Source: Closterium sp. Naga37s-1 (lineage: Eukaryota; Streptophyta; Zygnematophyceae; Desmidiales; Closteriaceae). From it: a DNA stretch of 64,000 nucleotides. Where the stretch lies: positions 4,521,001-4,585,000 of the forward strand of contig CANJKZ010000010.1 in NCBI GenBank assembly GCA_947471745.1, written 5' to 3'. The position numbers and the translations under genes were made by a program. The notes beneath the pieces are model-generated. The model was not told the origin of the DNA and searched no databases. It was given only the letters and a program-made list of their open reading frames with translations. Below are positions 1 to 11,200 of the stretch, piece after piece. Positions within the stretch are counted from its first letter, which is position 1. Every line of letters begins with the position of its first letter.

Positions 1-93
1 TTGGTCAGCTACAGCAGCAGCAGGTCTCCTGGTAGTCGGACTTGTTGCGTCTTTCATCCTGTGGATGAATAAAGGTTGCCAGGGAGTGATTAA

Positions 94-3000
94 ATGAGTA
101 ACATCAATGTACTGTCATTTGCCGGCCTGAACGTGAACGGGCTCGGAGATTTAACGAAGCAATCATGGGTCACATCATGGATGAAAGCAACGGCAGACAT
201 CAACATTCTTACAGATACCAGACTAGAAGGGAACCACACTTACTGGAACAAACTCAGTGCAGCCTCGGTGGTAGCAATTACACCTCAGGAAAGAGCTGGG
301 GGTGTAGCAGTCATCGCCTGGGACCCTGGTATACAGTTTCGGAACACGATGACTCATCCCTCGGGTAGACTCATTAGGACAGAGGTTATAGGTAAAGGTC
401 TCACCATCACCCTTCTTGCGACTTACTTTCCAGCATCGCCGGCAGCTCGTGTGGGGTTCATCAGGGACGTCGTCGGGCCGGTAGTAGATCAGATAGACCC
501 AGGTAGTCATGTCCTCATCCTCAGGGACCTCAATATGATTGACAACCCTTTCTTAGACAAGACATCACGTGCTGGCTCAGCGGCCGGGAATATCAGGCTG
601 ATGCGCAGGTGCGGGGTGTTCCAGCTCTCGGATGCCTTCCGTACCCTACACCCCACCAAGAGGGAATACACCTTCATGTCGATGGCGAAGCAGGCCAGTA
701 CGAGGATCGACCGGGCCCTGATTTCGCGGTCGCTGCTCCCTGGTCTGGAGTCAGCGTCACATAAGTCACCGGACGACCCGATCTCGGATCACGGCTTCGC
801 CATCAGGGTGGCTTTTCGTTGCAGCGCTAAGGCGAAGCTTGGTCCGGGGGTCTGGAGATTTCCATCCCACCTGCTCAACAGGCCGGGAGTAAGGAGGGTG
901 GTGGAAGCAGCGGCGAGACAGTCAGGGGGTGACTATGTTTTGCTATTGGCTCGGCTGAATGCAGGGCTTCGTGCCTACGCTAAGGAAGAGAGTAAGAGGG
1001 TTAAGGCGACAATGAGGCACCTGTCCGCTGCAGTGGCGAGCTTGAAGCAAGCGGCCATAGGAGCACCCAACTGCACGCGTACAAGGGAGCTCTTGAGAGC
1101 AAAAGAGGGTCAGCTGAGGGAATACGAAGCCTCCCGACGGGACAGACTCCACCTGATGGCTGGTTATGGGGCAGAGCTAAAAGGGGAAGTGGTCTCGAAG
1201 CATCTGTCGGCAAGGGTAAAGTCCCGGAAGCAACGCACGCGGATAGCAGAGCTGAATGTCAACGGCACGGTGGTGGATGACAAGCAGGGGATTTTGGACG
1301 CGGCGGCAAGTTTCTTTAACGGGCTCTTCGGCATGGATAAAAGGACACACCGTACGAGCTGGTTACTGGACCGGAGGCTGTCGACGGAGGATGCGGAAGG
1401 GCTTGCTCAAGATTGGACGGAGCAAGAAATTAAAAACGCCTTCAAAACGCTGGCGTGCGGAAGTCGTCGGGCTTGGACGGGATCCCGAAGGAGCTGTTTG
1501 AGTTAGATTGGGACATCCTGGGCGAGGGTTTCATGAACCTGGCACGCTCCTTTGTTGTCTCTGCATCACTGCCTGCGAGCACAAAGGAGGCGGTTACGAT
1601 ACTGTTACACAAGAAGGGGGATAAGGGCCAATTAAGCAACTACCGGCCTATCACGCTTCTTAATTTCACTTACAAGGTCCTGGCGAAAGTGGTGGCTGAC
1701 CGGATGAAGAAGGTGCTGCACCAGATGATCTCGAAGGAGCAGTACGGCTTCATACCGGGACGGAGGTTATCCGATGCAGTCAGCCTGGTGGCTGATATCA
1801 TTGACGCTGCAAACAAAGGGGACAAGGACTGGTTTCTGCTGCTGGTGGATTTTCAAAAGGCGTTCGACACCGTCTTCCGGGGCTTCCTGTTTGAGACGCT
1901 GGAGAAAATGGGCTTCCCTCCGAGATTTGTGGGGTGGGTGAGGGGCCTGCACAAGGAAACGAAGACGATGTTGTTAATTAACGGTTGGAAGAGTGAGGCC
2001 TTGGAGGTGGTTTCCGAGGTGCGGCAGGGGTGTCCTCTCGCTCCTTACCTTTTCATATGCGCGGTGGAGCCCCTGGCCCAGGAAGCGGCGAAGAGGCAGC
2101 TGGGCATTGTCAGTGATTCGGGGAGGAGGTTGCGTTACCTGGGTTATGCGGACGATACCACGCTACTGCTGCAACGGAGGGAGCAGATTGCAGAGGCAGG
2201 AAAGATGCTGGATTATTTCGCACGTGTTTCTGGCCTGGTTACAAACAATGATAAGTCGGTGGTGATGCCGCTGGGCCGAAATCTGGGGGGTCGTCCCTGG
2301 AGGCCGGATGGTTTCAAATGGGCCGGCGCGGATGAAGCGGAAAGGCTGCTTGGGGTCTGGATTACCGCTTCAGGCGACTGCAAGGCGACATGGGACAAAA
2401 CACTGTTGAGACTGCTGGGGGAGATGGGTAAATGGGAGCTGAAGTATCTCACGATTTCGGCGAGGGCGGTTGTCATCAACGGATACATTACCCCGATCAT
2501 CGCCTTCAAGGTGCAGGTCTACCCGCCACCGCAGGAGGTCTGGGGGCGGATAGCGAAGTTGATTAATAATTTCCTCTCAGGAAACCACGCGTCGGAGGAG
2601 GGGTGTTTCATCCTGTTGGGGAAGGAAACAATCTTTGCAACACGAGAAGAGGGAGGTATTGGTGTGAAGGACCCGGGTGTTCTGGTCGCCTGCCTGGCCG
2701 CCAGAAGGATCGGAATCCTGCTCACTGAGACGGACGATTTTAAATGAGATATGATGTTAGCAGCGGCGGGGCTGCCGCTGGGGCTGGATACTTTCTTGTC
2801 GCACGAGAAGTTGCTGAAGTATTGGGTGGACGGGAGCGCGAGATGGAAGCAGACATGCGAGTGCTTCATGACGTCGCCGTTTGCCACCGTCAGCACACCC
2901 CTCACCATAGCGGAAGTTGCCGCTGAGAGGCTGGTTTTCAACAAAGGCATTCTGCTTAATGGGAGGACGCCGGTTGGAGGACAAAAAGCTGCTAAGGCAC

Positions 3001-3416
3001 TTTGGGGAATCAGGCTGGGGGATCTGGTGGCGCCCACGGCGAACGGTGTGATGGCAGTAAAGAGCGAGGAAACCATAGCAGAATCACTCGGAACATCACC
3101 TGCTCGGCTGGCTCTGAAGGGGCTGGCAGCCGCGCCTGAGAACTGGAGGGAGCTGCTGCTCGCCTCGTCGGAAGGGAATCAGGGCGCAGACACGGGGGGG
3201 AGAGCGGCCATAGCTCCCGGGGCTAAGCTGTTCCGCACGCCTATTTTCCACCTCGGCCAAGTCGCCCCGATAAGGCACCTGCGGTTAGCATGGAGGAAGC
3301 AGGGGTCTTCGAAGCGGAGGAGAGAGAAGTGGGCGAACAGATGGGGGGGGACAATTGACTGGAAGCGGGTGTCCAAGATTCGGGACTCGCTCACCACGCC
3401 TAGTCGCCCCAGGGAT
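94..3416 (+). pseudogene. LINE ORF2: endonuclease and reverse transcriptase
   Basis: The product would nick target DNA and reverse-transcribe the element RNA. The N-terminal third is an exonuclease-endonuclease-phosphatase domain (NVNGL, TDTRL, RIDRALIS, SDHG; the usual GDFN motif reads RDLN). The reverse transcriptase follows, with VDFQKAFD, RQGCPLAPYLF and the catalytic YADDTTLLL. The frame is broken twice. One base is missing near 1459-1461, moving the frame so that SGLDGIPKELF follows from 1467. An in-frame TGA sits at 2745-2747, after which the same frame continues from 2748 to the insertion point. The ATG at 94 is the first in frame; the true start could lie further left. It is an inactive copy. 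Confidence 0.85.
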
Positions 3417-3462
3417 ATTGTGACAAGACTCTGAAAGGAGTCTGCAATGCAGTCGTCATAGG
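3415..3462 (-). repeat. Split direct repeat B2
   Basis: A 48-bp stretch identical to 3736-3783. Its first bases (ATATTGTGACAAG) merge with the LINE target, so the exact element edge is ambiguous by a few bases near 3417. Confidence 0.8.
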
Positions 3463-3589
3463 TATGCAGTCGTCATAGGTCATCATCAATTTACATGGCA
3501 CATGATATAGATGTAGCAAGGTTATGCAAAGCTACCCTAAGATGCAATCTAGCTACGCGTCTATGCATGTTAGGGGTGGGACGGGCGGG

Positions 3590-3737
3590 AACTCAAATTG
3601 AGATGAGTGAAATGAGACTAGGTGGCAGGTCTGTGGACCTGCCGAAGGATAAGATGGGAATGCCTCCTTATTGCATTCCCCTTTTTTGAATCTTGTCACA
3701 ATCATTAAATTTAGAAATATGTTTCTAAATTATTCAT
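3590..3737 (-). repeat. Split direct repeat A2
   Basis: A 148-bp stretch nearly identical in length and sequence to 16564-16711, in the same orientation. A few single-base differences are visible, for example GTCTGTGG here against GTCTGCGG there. Confidence 0.85.
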
Positions 3738-3783
3738 ATTGTGACAAGACTCTGAAAGGAGTCTGCAATGCAGTCGTCATAGG
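3736..3783 (-). repeat. Split direct repeat B1
   Basis: A perfect copy of 3415-3462, lying directly between A2 and the recombinase ORF, as the B1-A2-B2 layout requires. Confidence 0.8.
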
Positions 3784-3795
3784 ACAAGCGAAACA

Positions 3796-4836
3796 TTACG
3801 GTAGTGGGCGGTGGCGGACGCGGCCGACAGTGGCCGCATAGCGGGTTGTAGGGCTCTGTCGAGATGGATCTTGCATAAGTCGCGACGCGTGAATCAATTC
3901 CGAGTCGAGTTGGGTGAGGTACATCTCCTTCGCACCATCGCTACGCCACCGCCCGAGAGCTTTGAAGAGGCGATCCGGAACCCCAGCATCAACAGCGAGT
4001 GTGGCTGCCGTCTTACGAAATGAGTGTGTTCGGAGGGTAGAAGGATCCAAGCCGACTGGAGCGAAGGCCTCACGACACCAATTCCGCACGGTAGTGTAGG
4101 ACGGAGGGGCGTCCGACGGCAGCGCGCCCGAACCTGGCCGAAAGACACGAATGAGAGAGCCGAGGGAAGCGTGAGAGAACCCCGCCAAAAAGAGAAATTC
4201 TTTAACGCGAGCAACCGGGCAATGGCGAGCGTTCGATGTAGCCACTGGAACCCAAGCGCCGGCGCCTCTTTGATCAGTCTTGGAACGGGGGATGAATAGC
4301 CACATGCAGTCAGAGTCGAACTCAATGTGGTGCCATTGAAGGGCAACAAGGTCGGAGAAGCGCAGAAAAGCCGAAAACATGAGGAGAGGAATGAGCCCTT
4401 TTTGAAAGACAGCGGGGTCTCGCGAGGAAAAATAAGCATCACACATGTCGTAAATCTTGGAGGGGGGCACATGATCCTTTGCCCGGTAGGGACGTGCACA
4501 TGTGCGCTGGGCGTAGTCCTTAACTTGTGACGAGAGTGGTCCTTTAATAGGGGACGGGGCGCCTAAGAGCCAGTGAGCACACGAGATGGCTGAACAGATA
4601 GAGCGAACAGCTGACAGCGTCGCGCCCGACCGAATTGAGTATAGGAGGAAGAGGGCCGCGGTAAAATCATTCGCAGGAAGCGGCTGGAGCGAGTTCTTGG
4701 CGCAAAAAGTGTGATATTGCCGCCAGTATGGTTCGTACGTGCGGATGGTGGATTGGGCACGAAGGTCCACAGTGAGCGTGAGGAGGTCCATAATAAGTCG
4801 ACAAATATTGGATTCTGCCACACATAAAATATTCAT
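3796..4836 (-). CDS. Tyrosine recombinase of PAT-like retrotransposon
   Basis: A 346-residue site-specific recombinase of the YR family, expected to integrate a circular cDNA. The catalytic residues are visible: Arg in FLRFSDL (about residue 160), His-x-x-Arg in THSFRKTAAT, and a C-terminal Tyr in GAKEMYLTQLDSEL after LGRWRSD. The ORF is intact. Its ATG overlaps the stop of the RT ORF by four bases (ATGA at 4836-4833), a spacing compatible with termination-reinitiation. The spacing and the nested Copia show it belongs with the upstream RT and gag. This is the only undamaged ORF of the element. Confidence 0.9.
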   Translation of the reverse strand: MNILCVAESNICRLIMDLLTLTVDLRAQSTIRTYEPYWRQYHTFCAKNSLQPLPANDFTAALFLLYSIRSGATLSAVRSICSAISCAHWLLGAPSPIKGPLSSQVKDYAQRTCARPYRAKDHVPPSKIYDMCDAYFSSRDPAVFQKGLIPLLMFSAFLRFSDLVALQWHHIEFDSDCMWLFIPRSKTDQRGAGAWVPVATSNARHCPVARVKEFLFLAGFSHASLGSLIRVFRPGSGALPSDAPPSYTTVRNWCREAFAPVGLDPSTLRTHSFRKTAATLAVDAGVPDRLFKALGRWRSDGAKEMYLTQLDSELIHASRLMQDPSRQSPTTRYAATVGRVRHRPLP

Positions 4837-6829
4837 GTACAGGAAAAGTCCATGCGAAGAACAATGAGTGGGGAGTTAGGTAGCCCTGATCCACTAAACG
4901 CATGCACGTCACTACCGAGTGCCAGACAGTCAGCACCTAGGGGGAGTGTAATGTGATCTAATACGAAAGAGGCATGCGAAGTACCCTTCGGGTATAGAAT
5001 GGGCCACCAGAAGGTGCTTGGCCAGCGGGGGACAAGGAGTGTTAGCCGAGCACGCGAACGTCGTGCGTGTGTGATGACCGTTGGGATCAATGAAGGCGGA
5101 GGAAACGCGTACGCATTCTCCGCATGCCAACTGATAGAAAAGGCATTGTGCACCACAGCACGGGGGTGGAAGTCGGGCGTACAAAAACGGGGCACGTGGT
5201 GGTTGGTGGATGTCGCGAACAGGTCTATTGTATGGGGTCCCCATCGTCGATCGACAAGTCGAAACCAAGGGGGGAGGAGCGAGTAATCGTCGTAGTGGAT
5301 GACCTTGGATAAGTCATCAGCCTCTGTATTAAGCTCGCGAGGAATCCACTGAACTGTCAGGCGGATGCAATAGCTGACGCAGAGCTGAATGATAGCGCGA
5401 TAGACAAGAGTAATCTCGAGACGTCGAGAGCCCCCTTTCCGCAGGATGTAATAGGCAGCTTGGCTGTCGCTGCGTAGTAGAACGTGCTGGTCTCGGATGC
5501 ATGGCGCAAAAGATGTGAGTGCCCAAAGAATGCCTGTCATTTCCCGGAGTGTGCTAGAGGTAGCGGACAGGGCGTGGGGCATCGGAGCAGAAGTCGGCTG
5601 CACACGAGTTTTGAGATCTGAAAGCACGGCTCCCCAAGATATGTCACTAGCGTCGACGTAGATGACCGCCTCGTATGTGTGGGGGTTATGAAATCGAGAG
5701 CCATTGAACTCATCAAATCGCGCCATCCAGAACCGGAGCTCGTCCACCGAGCTATCGGAGAGGAGAATCTTATGACTCCAAGACGGGCATTCCGCTATTT
5801 GCGTGAGCAGATTATGGGAGAACGCGCGGGCCACGGTTCCGAGCGCTAGCGACATGGATGCCAGCATTCCTGTTACACGCGCAAGGCGACGAGCCGGGAC
5901 GAGGCGCCCGCTGCTGCCTTCCGAGCATGTCACGCGCATTTCCTCTAGAAGGCGTGCGCGTCGTGTCGGGTCCACAAAAAAAGACAGCTCGTTGGTGTTC
6001 AGGAGCAGGCCGAGGAACTTGAGGCGTTGCACTGGCTCAAGCTGAGACTTTTTCATATTGATAAGATATCCTGCATGTCGGAGATCTTGTAGAATGGTGT
6101 CCCGAGATTGCAGTGCACTAGCATGTGTCGCGCTGATAACGAGGATATCGTCTACGTAGGGAATTACTCGAATGCCTCGGCTTCGCCACCGTTTGGCCAG
6201 CTGCTTGATGAGCTGAGTGAACACGAAGGGTGCGGTCGCGAGTCCAAACGGGAGGGAGAGAAACTGATATTCTACACCCTGAAAAGAGAAACCCAGAAAG
6301 CGCCAAAAGCTTGGATGAATATCGACATGATGATATCCGGATTTGAGGTCAATTGTAAATAGCCAGTCACCCTGCTGGACGAGATCAGGGATACGGTTAA
6401 GTCCCTCATAGCGAAATTTAGATGTACGTAAGAAACTATTCACGTGCCTCAGGTCAAGAATGAGCCGCTTCTTGGTCGGTTGTACAACCACGTTCAGCGG
6501 ACTAGAGCATGTATTTACTGTGTGGGACGAGATAATGCGTGCAGCGCCGGTGGATACGAGCTCGGCAATTGCCTCTCTCGTGAAAGCTATATGCTGGGCC
6601 ACGCCGGGGTGGTTGGGTGCGCGCCGGGGTGTGGGCTCGTTGTCCACACATGGTAACTGGTACCCGCGCGAAATTATGGAAAGAATAAACCTGCTGTCAC
6701 ACCACGTGGACCACCAAGCCACGCATCCTCGTAATCGTCCGCGCACAATATCTTGAGTTGGGAGTGGTGGCACGGAGTGGATTAGCGTCCCTGGAGGGTG
6801 GGAGGTCGTAATGAAACGTAAATAGACAT
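4833..6829 (-). pseudogene. Reverse transcriptase-RNase H of PAT-like element, main part
   Basis: DIRS-type RT followed by RNase H. RT motifs include LILDLRHVNSFL, FTIDLKSGYHHVDI, LPFGLATAPFVFT and the catalytic IPYVDDILVIS. The RNase H part shows YVDASDISWGAVL, the Glu in LREMTGILWAL, the Asp in LRSDSQAAYY and a final ADDLSK. A GTG at 6773 is not the true start: the frame stays open upstream to 6829, where Copia interrupts it, and resumes beyond Copia at 13695 with no shift once one copy of ATATG is removed. Apart from that insertion the domain looks intact. Confidence 0.88.
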
Positions 6830-6834
6830 ATATG
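6830..6834. repeat. Copia target-site duplication, left
   Basis: ATATG, identical to 13690-13694. Confidence 0.9.
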
Positions 6835-6975
6835 TGTTAAGAACCTAAGGCAAGGATGAGTGGATTAGGTGAAGGCTAGGGTACAAGACTAGGGTATCGA
6901 GAAAGTTTGTCTACCCCCTAGTGCTAACCCCCATACAGCCTAGATAACCTAAACAAGCATATATATAATTTGACA
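6835..6975 (-). repeat. Copia 3' LTR
   Basis: 141 bp with TG...CA ends on either strand. It differs from the other LTR at two sites (C/G in TTTGTSTACC and G/A in CATACARCC). Just inside it, on the minus strand, lies CTATGGGGGTG, a short purine-rich polypurine tract. Confidence 0.93.
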
Positions 6976-7164
6976 CACCCCCATAGGCGAAATGGGGGAT
7001 AGCCAGAGCAAGCAACGGTCACAAGACCAGTCAAGAGAAGAAACAAAACACAGCTCAGGGTGGATCACAACGTCACCACGCAGTCTGAGCACAAGTAAAA
7101 GACCACAAGGCCAGTTCACATGCAGAGATATATATACATATATATATCATAGTACAAACAAAGC

Positions 7165-8013
7165 CTACAGCAAGTGAGGAAGTGGGGGCACTAGGCCTAA
7201 CAAGGTGCAGAAACGCTGATGATCACCAGGCGGAAGCGCCTTGGTGAATATATCAGCAGTGTTGGCCCGAGTGGCCACGTAAGCAAGACGAAGCTGGCCA
7301 CGCTGCTGCAGCTCTCGAGCAAGGAAGTAACGCAGAGCGATGTGCTTCGTTATGTGCTCCAGTCTGTGCTCCTGACACAAGGCAATGACGGCCTTGTTGT
7401 CGACGTACAGAACTGGAGGAGAACGAGGCCGCTCTCCCAAGTCGGTCAGCAGGTAGGTGAGCCAGCGTAGCTCCTGTGCAGCCATGGCTGTGGCGTAGAT
7501 CTCGGCCTCACAGCTGGAGCCGAGAACTGAAGACGAACGTGTAGAACGCCAGGAAACTGAGCCAGAACCAAGGCTGAAGGTGTAACCCTGTGACGACCGC
7601 TGCGTAGCCTGGTCGTCAACCCAAGAGGCGTCCGATTGACCAGTGAGGACAACGTCACCCCGTCCTCCAAGCACGAGCCCCATGCCCCATGTACTGCACA
7701 AGTAGCGTAGTACCCTCTTAGCAGCATCCATGTGCACCTTTCGGTGCCGACCAGGAGCCACGTAGCGAGCCAGAAGGCCAAGAGGGTACGCAAGGTCAGG
7801 ACGAGTGCAGGTCATCAGGTACATGAGGCAGCCCACTAGCTCTGGGTAAGGACCACTCGGCTCTACGGACTCGTCCGAAGGTGGAGCTGAGAGCGAGTGA
7901 CCTGTAGCCAGAGGAGTGGCCTTTGTTGAGGACCAGGTGAAGCGGAAGCGCTGAAGGACCTGCTGCACCATGTGTGACTGAGTCAGTGTGATGGTGCGGC
8001 GTGCTCTGTCCCG
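7165..8013 (-). pseudogene. Copia RT C-terminus and RNase H
   Basis: Continues from the deletion junction: RDRARRTITLTQSHMVQQ, then LVGCLMYLMTCTRPDLAYPL, and RNase H with LTGQSDASWVDD, CEAEIYATAMAAQELRW, LYVDNKAVIALCQ and KHIALRYFLARE, ending ANTADIFTKALPPGDHQRF. The RNase H catalytic acids (Asp, Glu, Asp) are all present. Confidence 0.85.
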
Positions 8014-8288
8014 CTAGGTACCAGGAGGGAACGACCCAGTGAAGCCAGGTGGACGGCGCAGCCAGATCTCCTCGTGCAGGCTGCCCTGTAAGAAAGCTGT
8101 GCTGAAGTCAAGAGAGTGAAGCTCGTAGTCACGCTGAGCGGCAACGTGCAGCAGCACCCGAAGAGTGGTCATCTTCGGGGTGGGGGAGAAGGTCTGGAAG
8201 AAGTCAACTCCCTCTCGCTGACTGAAACCTCGAGCAACGTAACGAGCCTTGAAGACAGGTGGAGAACCTGGCGGCCGCTTCACCCTGA
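8014..8288 (-). pseudogene. Copia reverse transcriptase, N-terminal remnant
   Basis: Reads FRVKRPPGSPPVFKARYVA, GFSQREGVDFFQTFSP, LDFSTAFLQG and RRPPGFTGSFPPGT, then TAG at 8014-8016. In related elements this continues into QWSL and on to the catalytic YVDD. Here the next in-frame codons are RDRARRTITLTQ, which belong far downstream, so the catalytic half of RT has been removed. The deletion keeps the frame apart from the stop formed at the junction. Confidence 0.8.
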
Positions 8289-11200
8289 AATCCACATGCC
8301 ACTGACGATGTTCGCCCCAAGAGGGGGAACCTCGTCGACGTACGTGCCTGTGGACTTCCAGGATGCCATCTCTGCGTCCATGGCTGTCTGCCACTGAGAG
8401 GAGTACTCACCCGCGGTCGCCTCAGCGTAAGAGCGCGGGGTCGGGATGTCTGGAGCATCCGGGTCTCCCTCAGGGGCAAGCAGCATGGACACGAGATGAG
8501 GCGCAGCGGCTGCAAGACACTCAAGGTCCTCCTGCCTGTCCTCAAGGACGTCCGTGCCAAGAGCACACTCACCCCCGACGGACGGAGGACAGACAGACTC
8601 AGACTCAGCAACAAGACTAGCGGCGTAGTCTAGACGACAGTGAGCAGCAAAGTCGACAAGCTCAGCGACTAAGGCAGACGCAGCAGCAGACTCAAACGAC
8701 GGGTCGGCGACAACAGTGGCTAGCAGACGCGTGACAGTAGGGTGCTCAGCACGAAACCGGTCAGACTCAGGGTCAGCAACGACAGGTAGAGAGGACGCAG
8801 GCGGAGACGGCAGGTGAACACGTGGCGGCGGAGAGGAAGGACGACGGACGACAAGGGAAGGGTCGGGGACAGCCGGCTGACGCTGACGAGGAACACGACG
8901 ACTGGAACGACCGGAAAGGACAGGTGAGACAGGACGCGAAGCAGGCTCACGACGCTCAACAAGGCCCCCCGTCTGCTCAGCGTAAGGAGAAGGAGCAGGC
9001 AGAGGTGAGCCAGGCTGTAACGGAAGACCAGTAGACGACGGGAGGCTAAGAACCTGGCGAAGCACGGAGCCAGGCGGGGGCAGAGACGACGGAGACGGCG
9101 GAGCAAAGAACAGGCGCGGCTGTGCAGTGCCACCAGCACCAGCAGCTCCAGCACCCTCAGCAACTCCAGCACCTCCAGCAGCTCCAGCACCCGCAGCAGC
9201 TCCAGCACCTCCAGCACCCTCAGCAGCTCCAGCTCCTCCAGCAGCTCCAGTACCCCCAGCAGCTCCAGCTCCTCCAGTAGCTCCAGTACCCTCAACAGCT
9301 CCAGCACCTCCAGCAGTCCCAGTACCCGCAGCAGCCCCAGCACCTCCAGCAGCTCCAGAACCCTCAGCACCAGCCCAACCTGGTGCAGCACCCCCAGAAC
9401 CGGCACCTCCAGTCCCAGGGTCTCCAACCGCAGTGCCACCAGCAGCAGCACCCTCAGACACGCCACCGTCAGCCCCAGCAGCTCCAGCACTCCCAGTACG
9501 AGCACCTCCGGGACCAGCGACACTAACACCTCCAGCACGCAAAGGACCAGCACCACTCCCAGCTCCAGTGACGCCAACAGAAGAACCCCCAGCAGTAGAG
9601 CCCTGAGGTGCAGAAGCGCGACGGTGACGGCGACCGTACCAGTCGTGCAGCTGCTGGGAGGTGAGAGGCACACGCGGACGAAGACGGCTACTCCAAGGAG
9701 ACCGCGTAACAGCAGTCTCAGGACCCTCAGGCGACTCACCCCCAGACTCAGCACCCCCAGGCTCCGCACACGCAGGCTCAGCACCCCCAGACTCAGCACC
9801 CCCAGACGCAGCACCCCCAGACGCAGGACCTCCAGGCTCCTCACGCGCAGGCTCAGCACCCCCAGGCTCCGTACCCTCAGGCCCCTCACGCCCAGTGCCC
9901 CCAGACTCAGCACCCCCACGCTGCAAACCCCCAAGCTCCGCACCCCCAGGGACAGCACCACCACCAGCAGGACCGGAGTCACCAGTGACCTCAACAGGCG
10001 CAGGGACAGGAGGGTCTACCTGAGAAACACCTGAAGGAGCAGGACCTGGCACGGGGAGGGGGTCTACTTGGGGAGGACCTGGGGCAAGAAAGAGCGGCGG
10101 GAGAGGGCAAGGAGCAGTGCGGTAGGGGAAGAGGCGGTAGAAGGGGACCGACTCGTCAAAGGTGACGTCCTGTGACGCAAAGACACGGCGCGAGGCGGGG
10201 TCGTAAAACTGCCAGCCATGCCCGTCAGGGACGAAGCCAAGGAAGACGCAAGGAATGGTGCGAGGGGAGAGCTTGTCCGCGGTGGTATCGCGAACAAAGG
10301 CACGAGCACCCCAGACCCGGAAACGCGACGCGTCGCCAACCTTCCCAGTCCACAGCAGTGTGGGCGAGGTCTCCGGCAAGGAGACACGGGGCCAAAGGTT
10401 GAGCTGATGCGCGGCGTACCGGACCGCAAACGGCCACAGAAAATGGGGGCCAGCCGCATGGAACATGGAGGTACGAGCGACCTCCATGACAAAGCCAATG
10501 CGGCGCTCAGCAACCCCATTCTGCCGCGAAGAGGCCGGAAGCGTGAAAGTCTGGCGGATGCCGTGCTCCGCACAGAAGGCGGCCAAGAGGTTTGAGGAGA
10601 ACTCACCACCTCTGTCAGAGTGCAGACGCAGGACAGGAAAGTCCGACTGGAACCGCTCGCGGAACTGGAGACGAGTAGCGCAGATCCAGGGGATCAAAAC
10701 ATCAGGGACATCCCCCTTGCGTTGCAAGGGGAAGACCGTGGTGTAGCGCGTGTAGTCGTCGACAACCAGCAGGAAGTACCGCTCGTGGCCCTGTCCGCGG
10801 ACGCGGGCTGGGCCCCACACGTCCAGTTGGAGAGTCTGCAGGGGAGCCTCTGTGGGAGGGAACGAGGAGGAGTGAGGAGCGGCGCGCTGCCGCCCCTCGA
10901 CGCAAGGAATGCAGGGCGGCGCAGGCGAGGGAGGGAGGGCAGGCAGAGACCTGGGAAGACCAGAAACCAGAAAGCGAGAGTGCATGCTACGAAGGCGAGG
11001 CAGGGAGGGGTGTCCCAGGCGGTGGTGCCACAGGAGGGTGTCGTGAGACAGTCGGCGACACTCACACTGGGTAGCTACCTGAGCAGACGCGTGCAGCTGG
11101 GGAGACAAAGGGGTGAAGCGGGACTCAGTGGTGAGGGTGTACAGACTGGACCCTGGCGCACGGGTGAACGTGGCCAGGTGGCGGCCGGTCTGGGAGCACG

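Noticed and set aside
8720-9994. Leu/Val-rich minus-strand ORF of 424 residues, possible membrane protein
   Set aside because: Alternate frame of the same Copia linker repeat; no independent start context or family motif.
9127-10034. Plus-strand Ala/Pro-rich and Arg/Thr-rich ORFs inside Copia
   Set aside because: Opposite-strand shadows of the Gly/Ala-rich linker of the Copia polyprotein.
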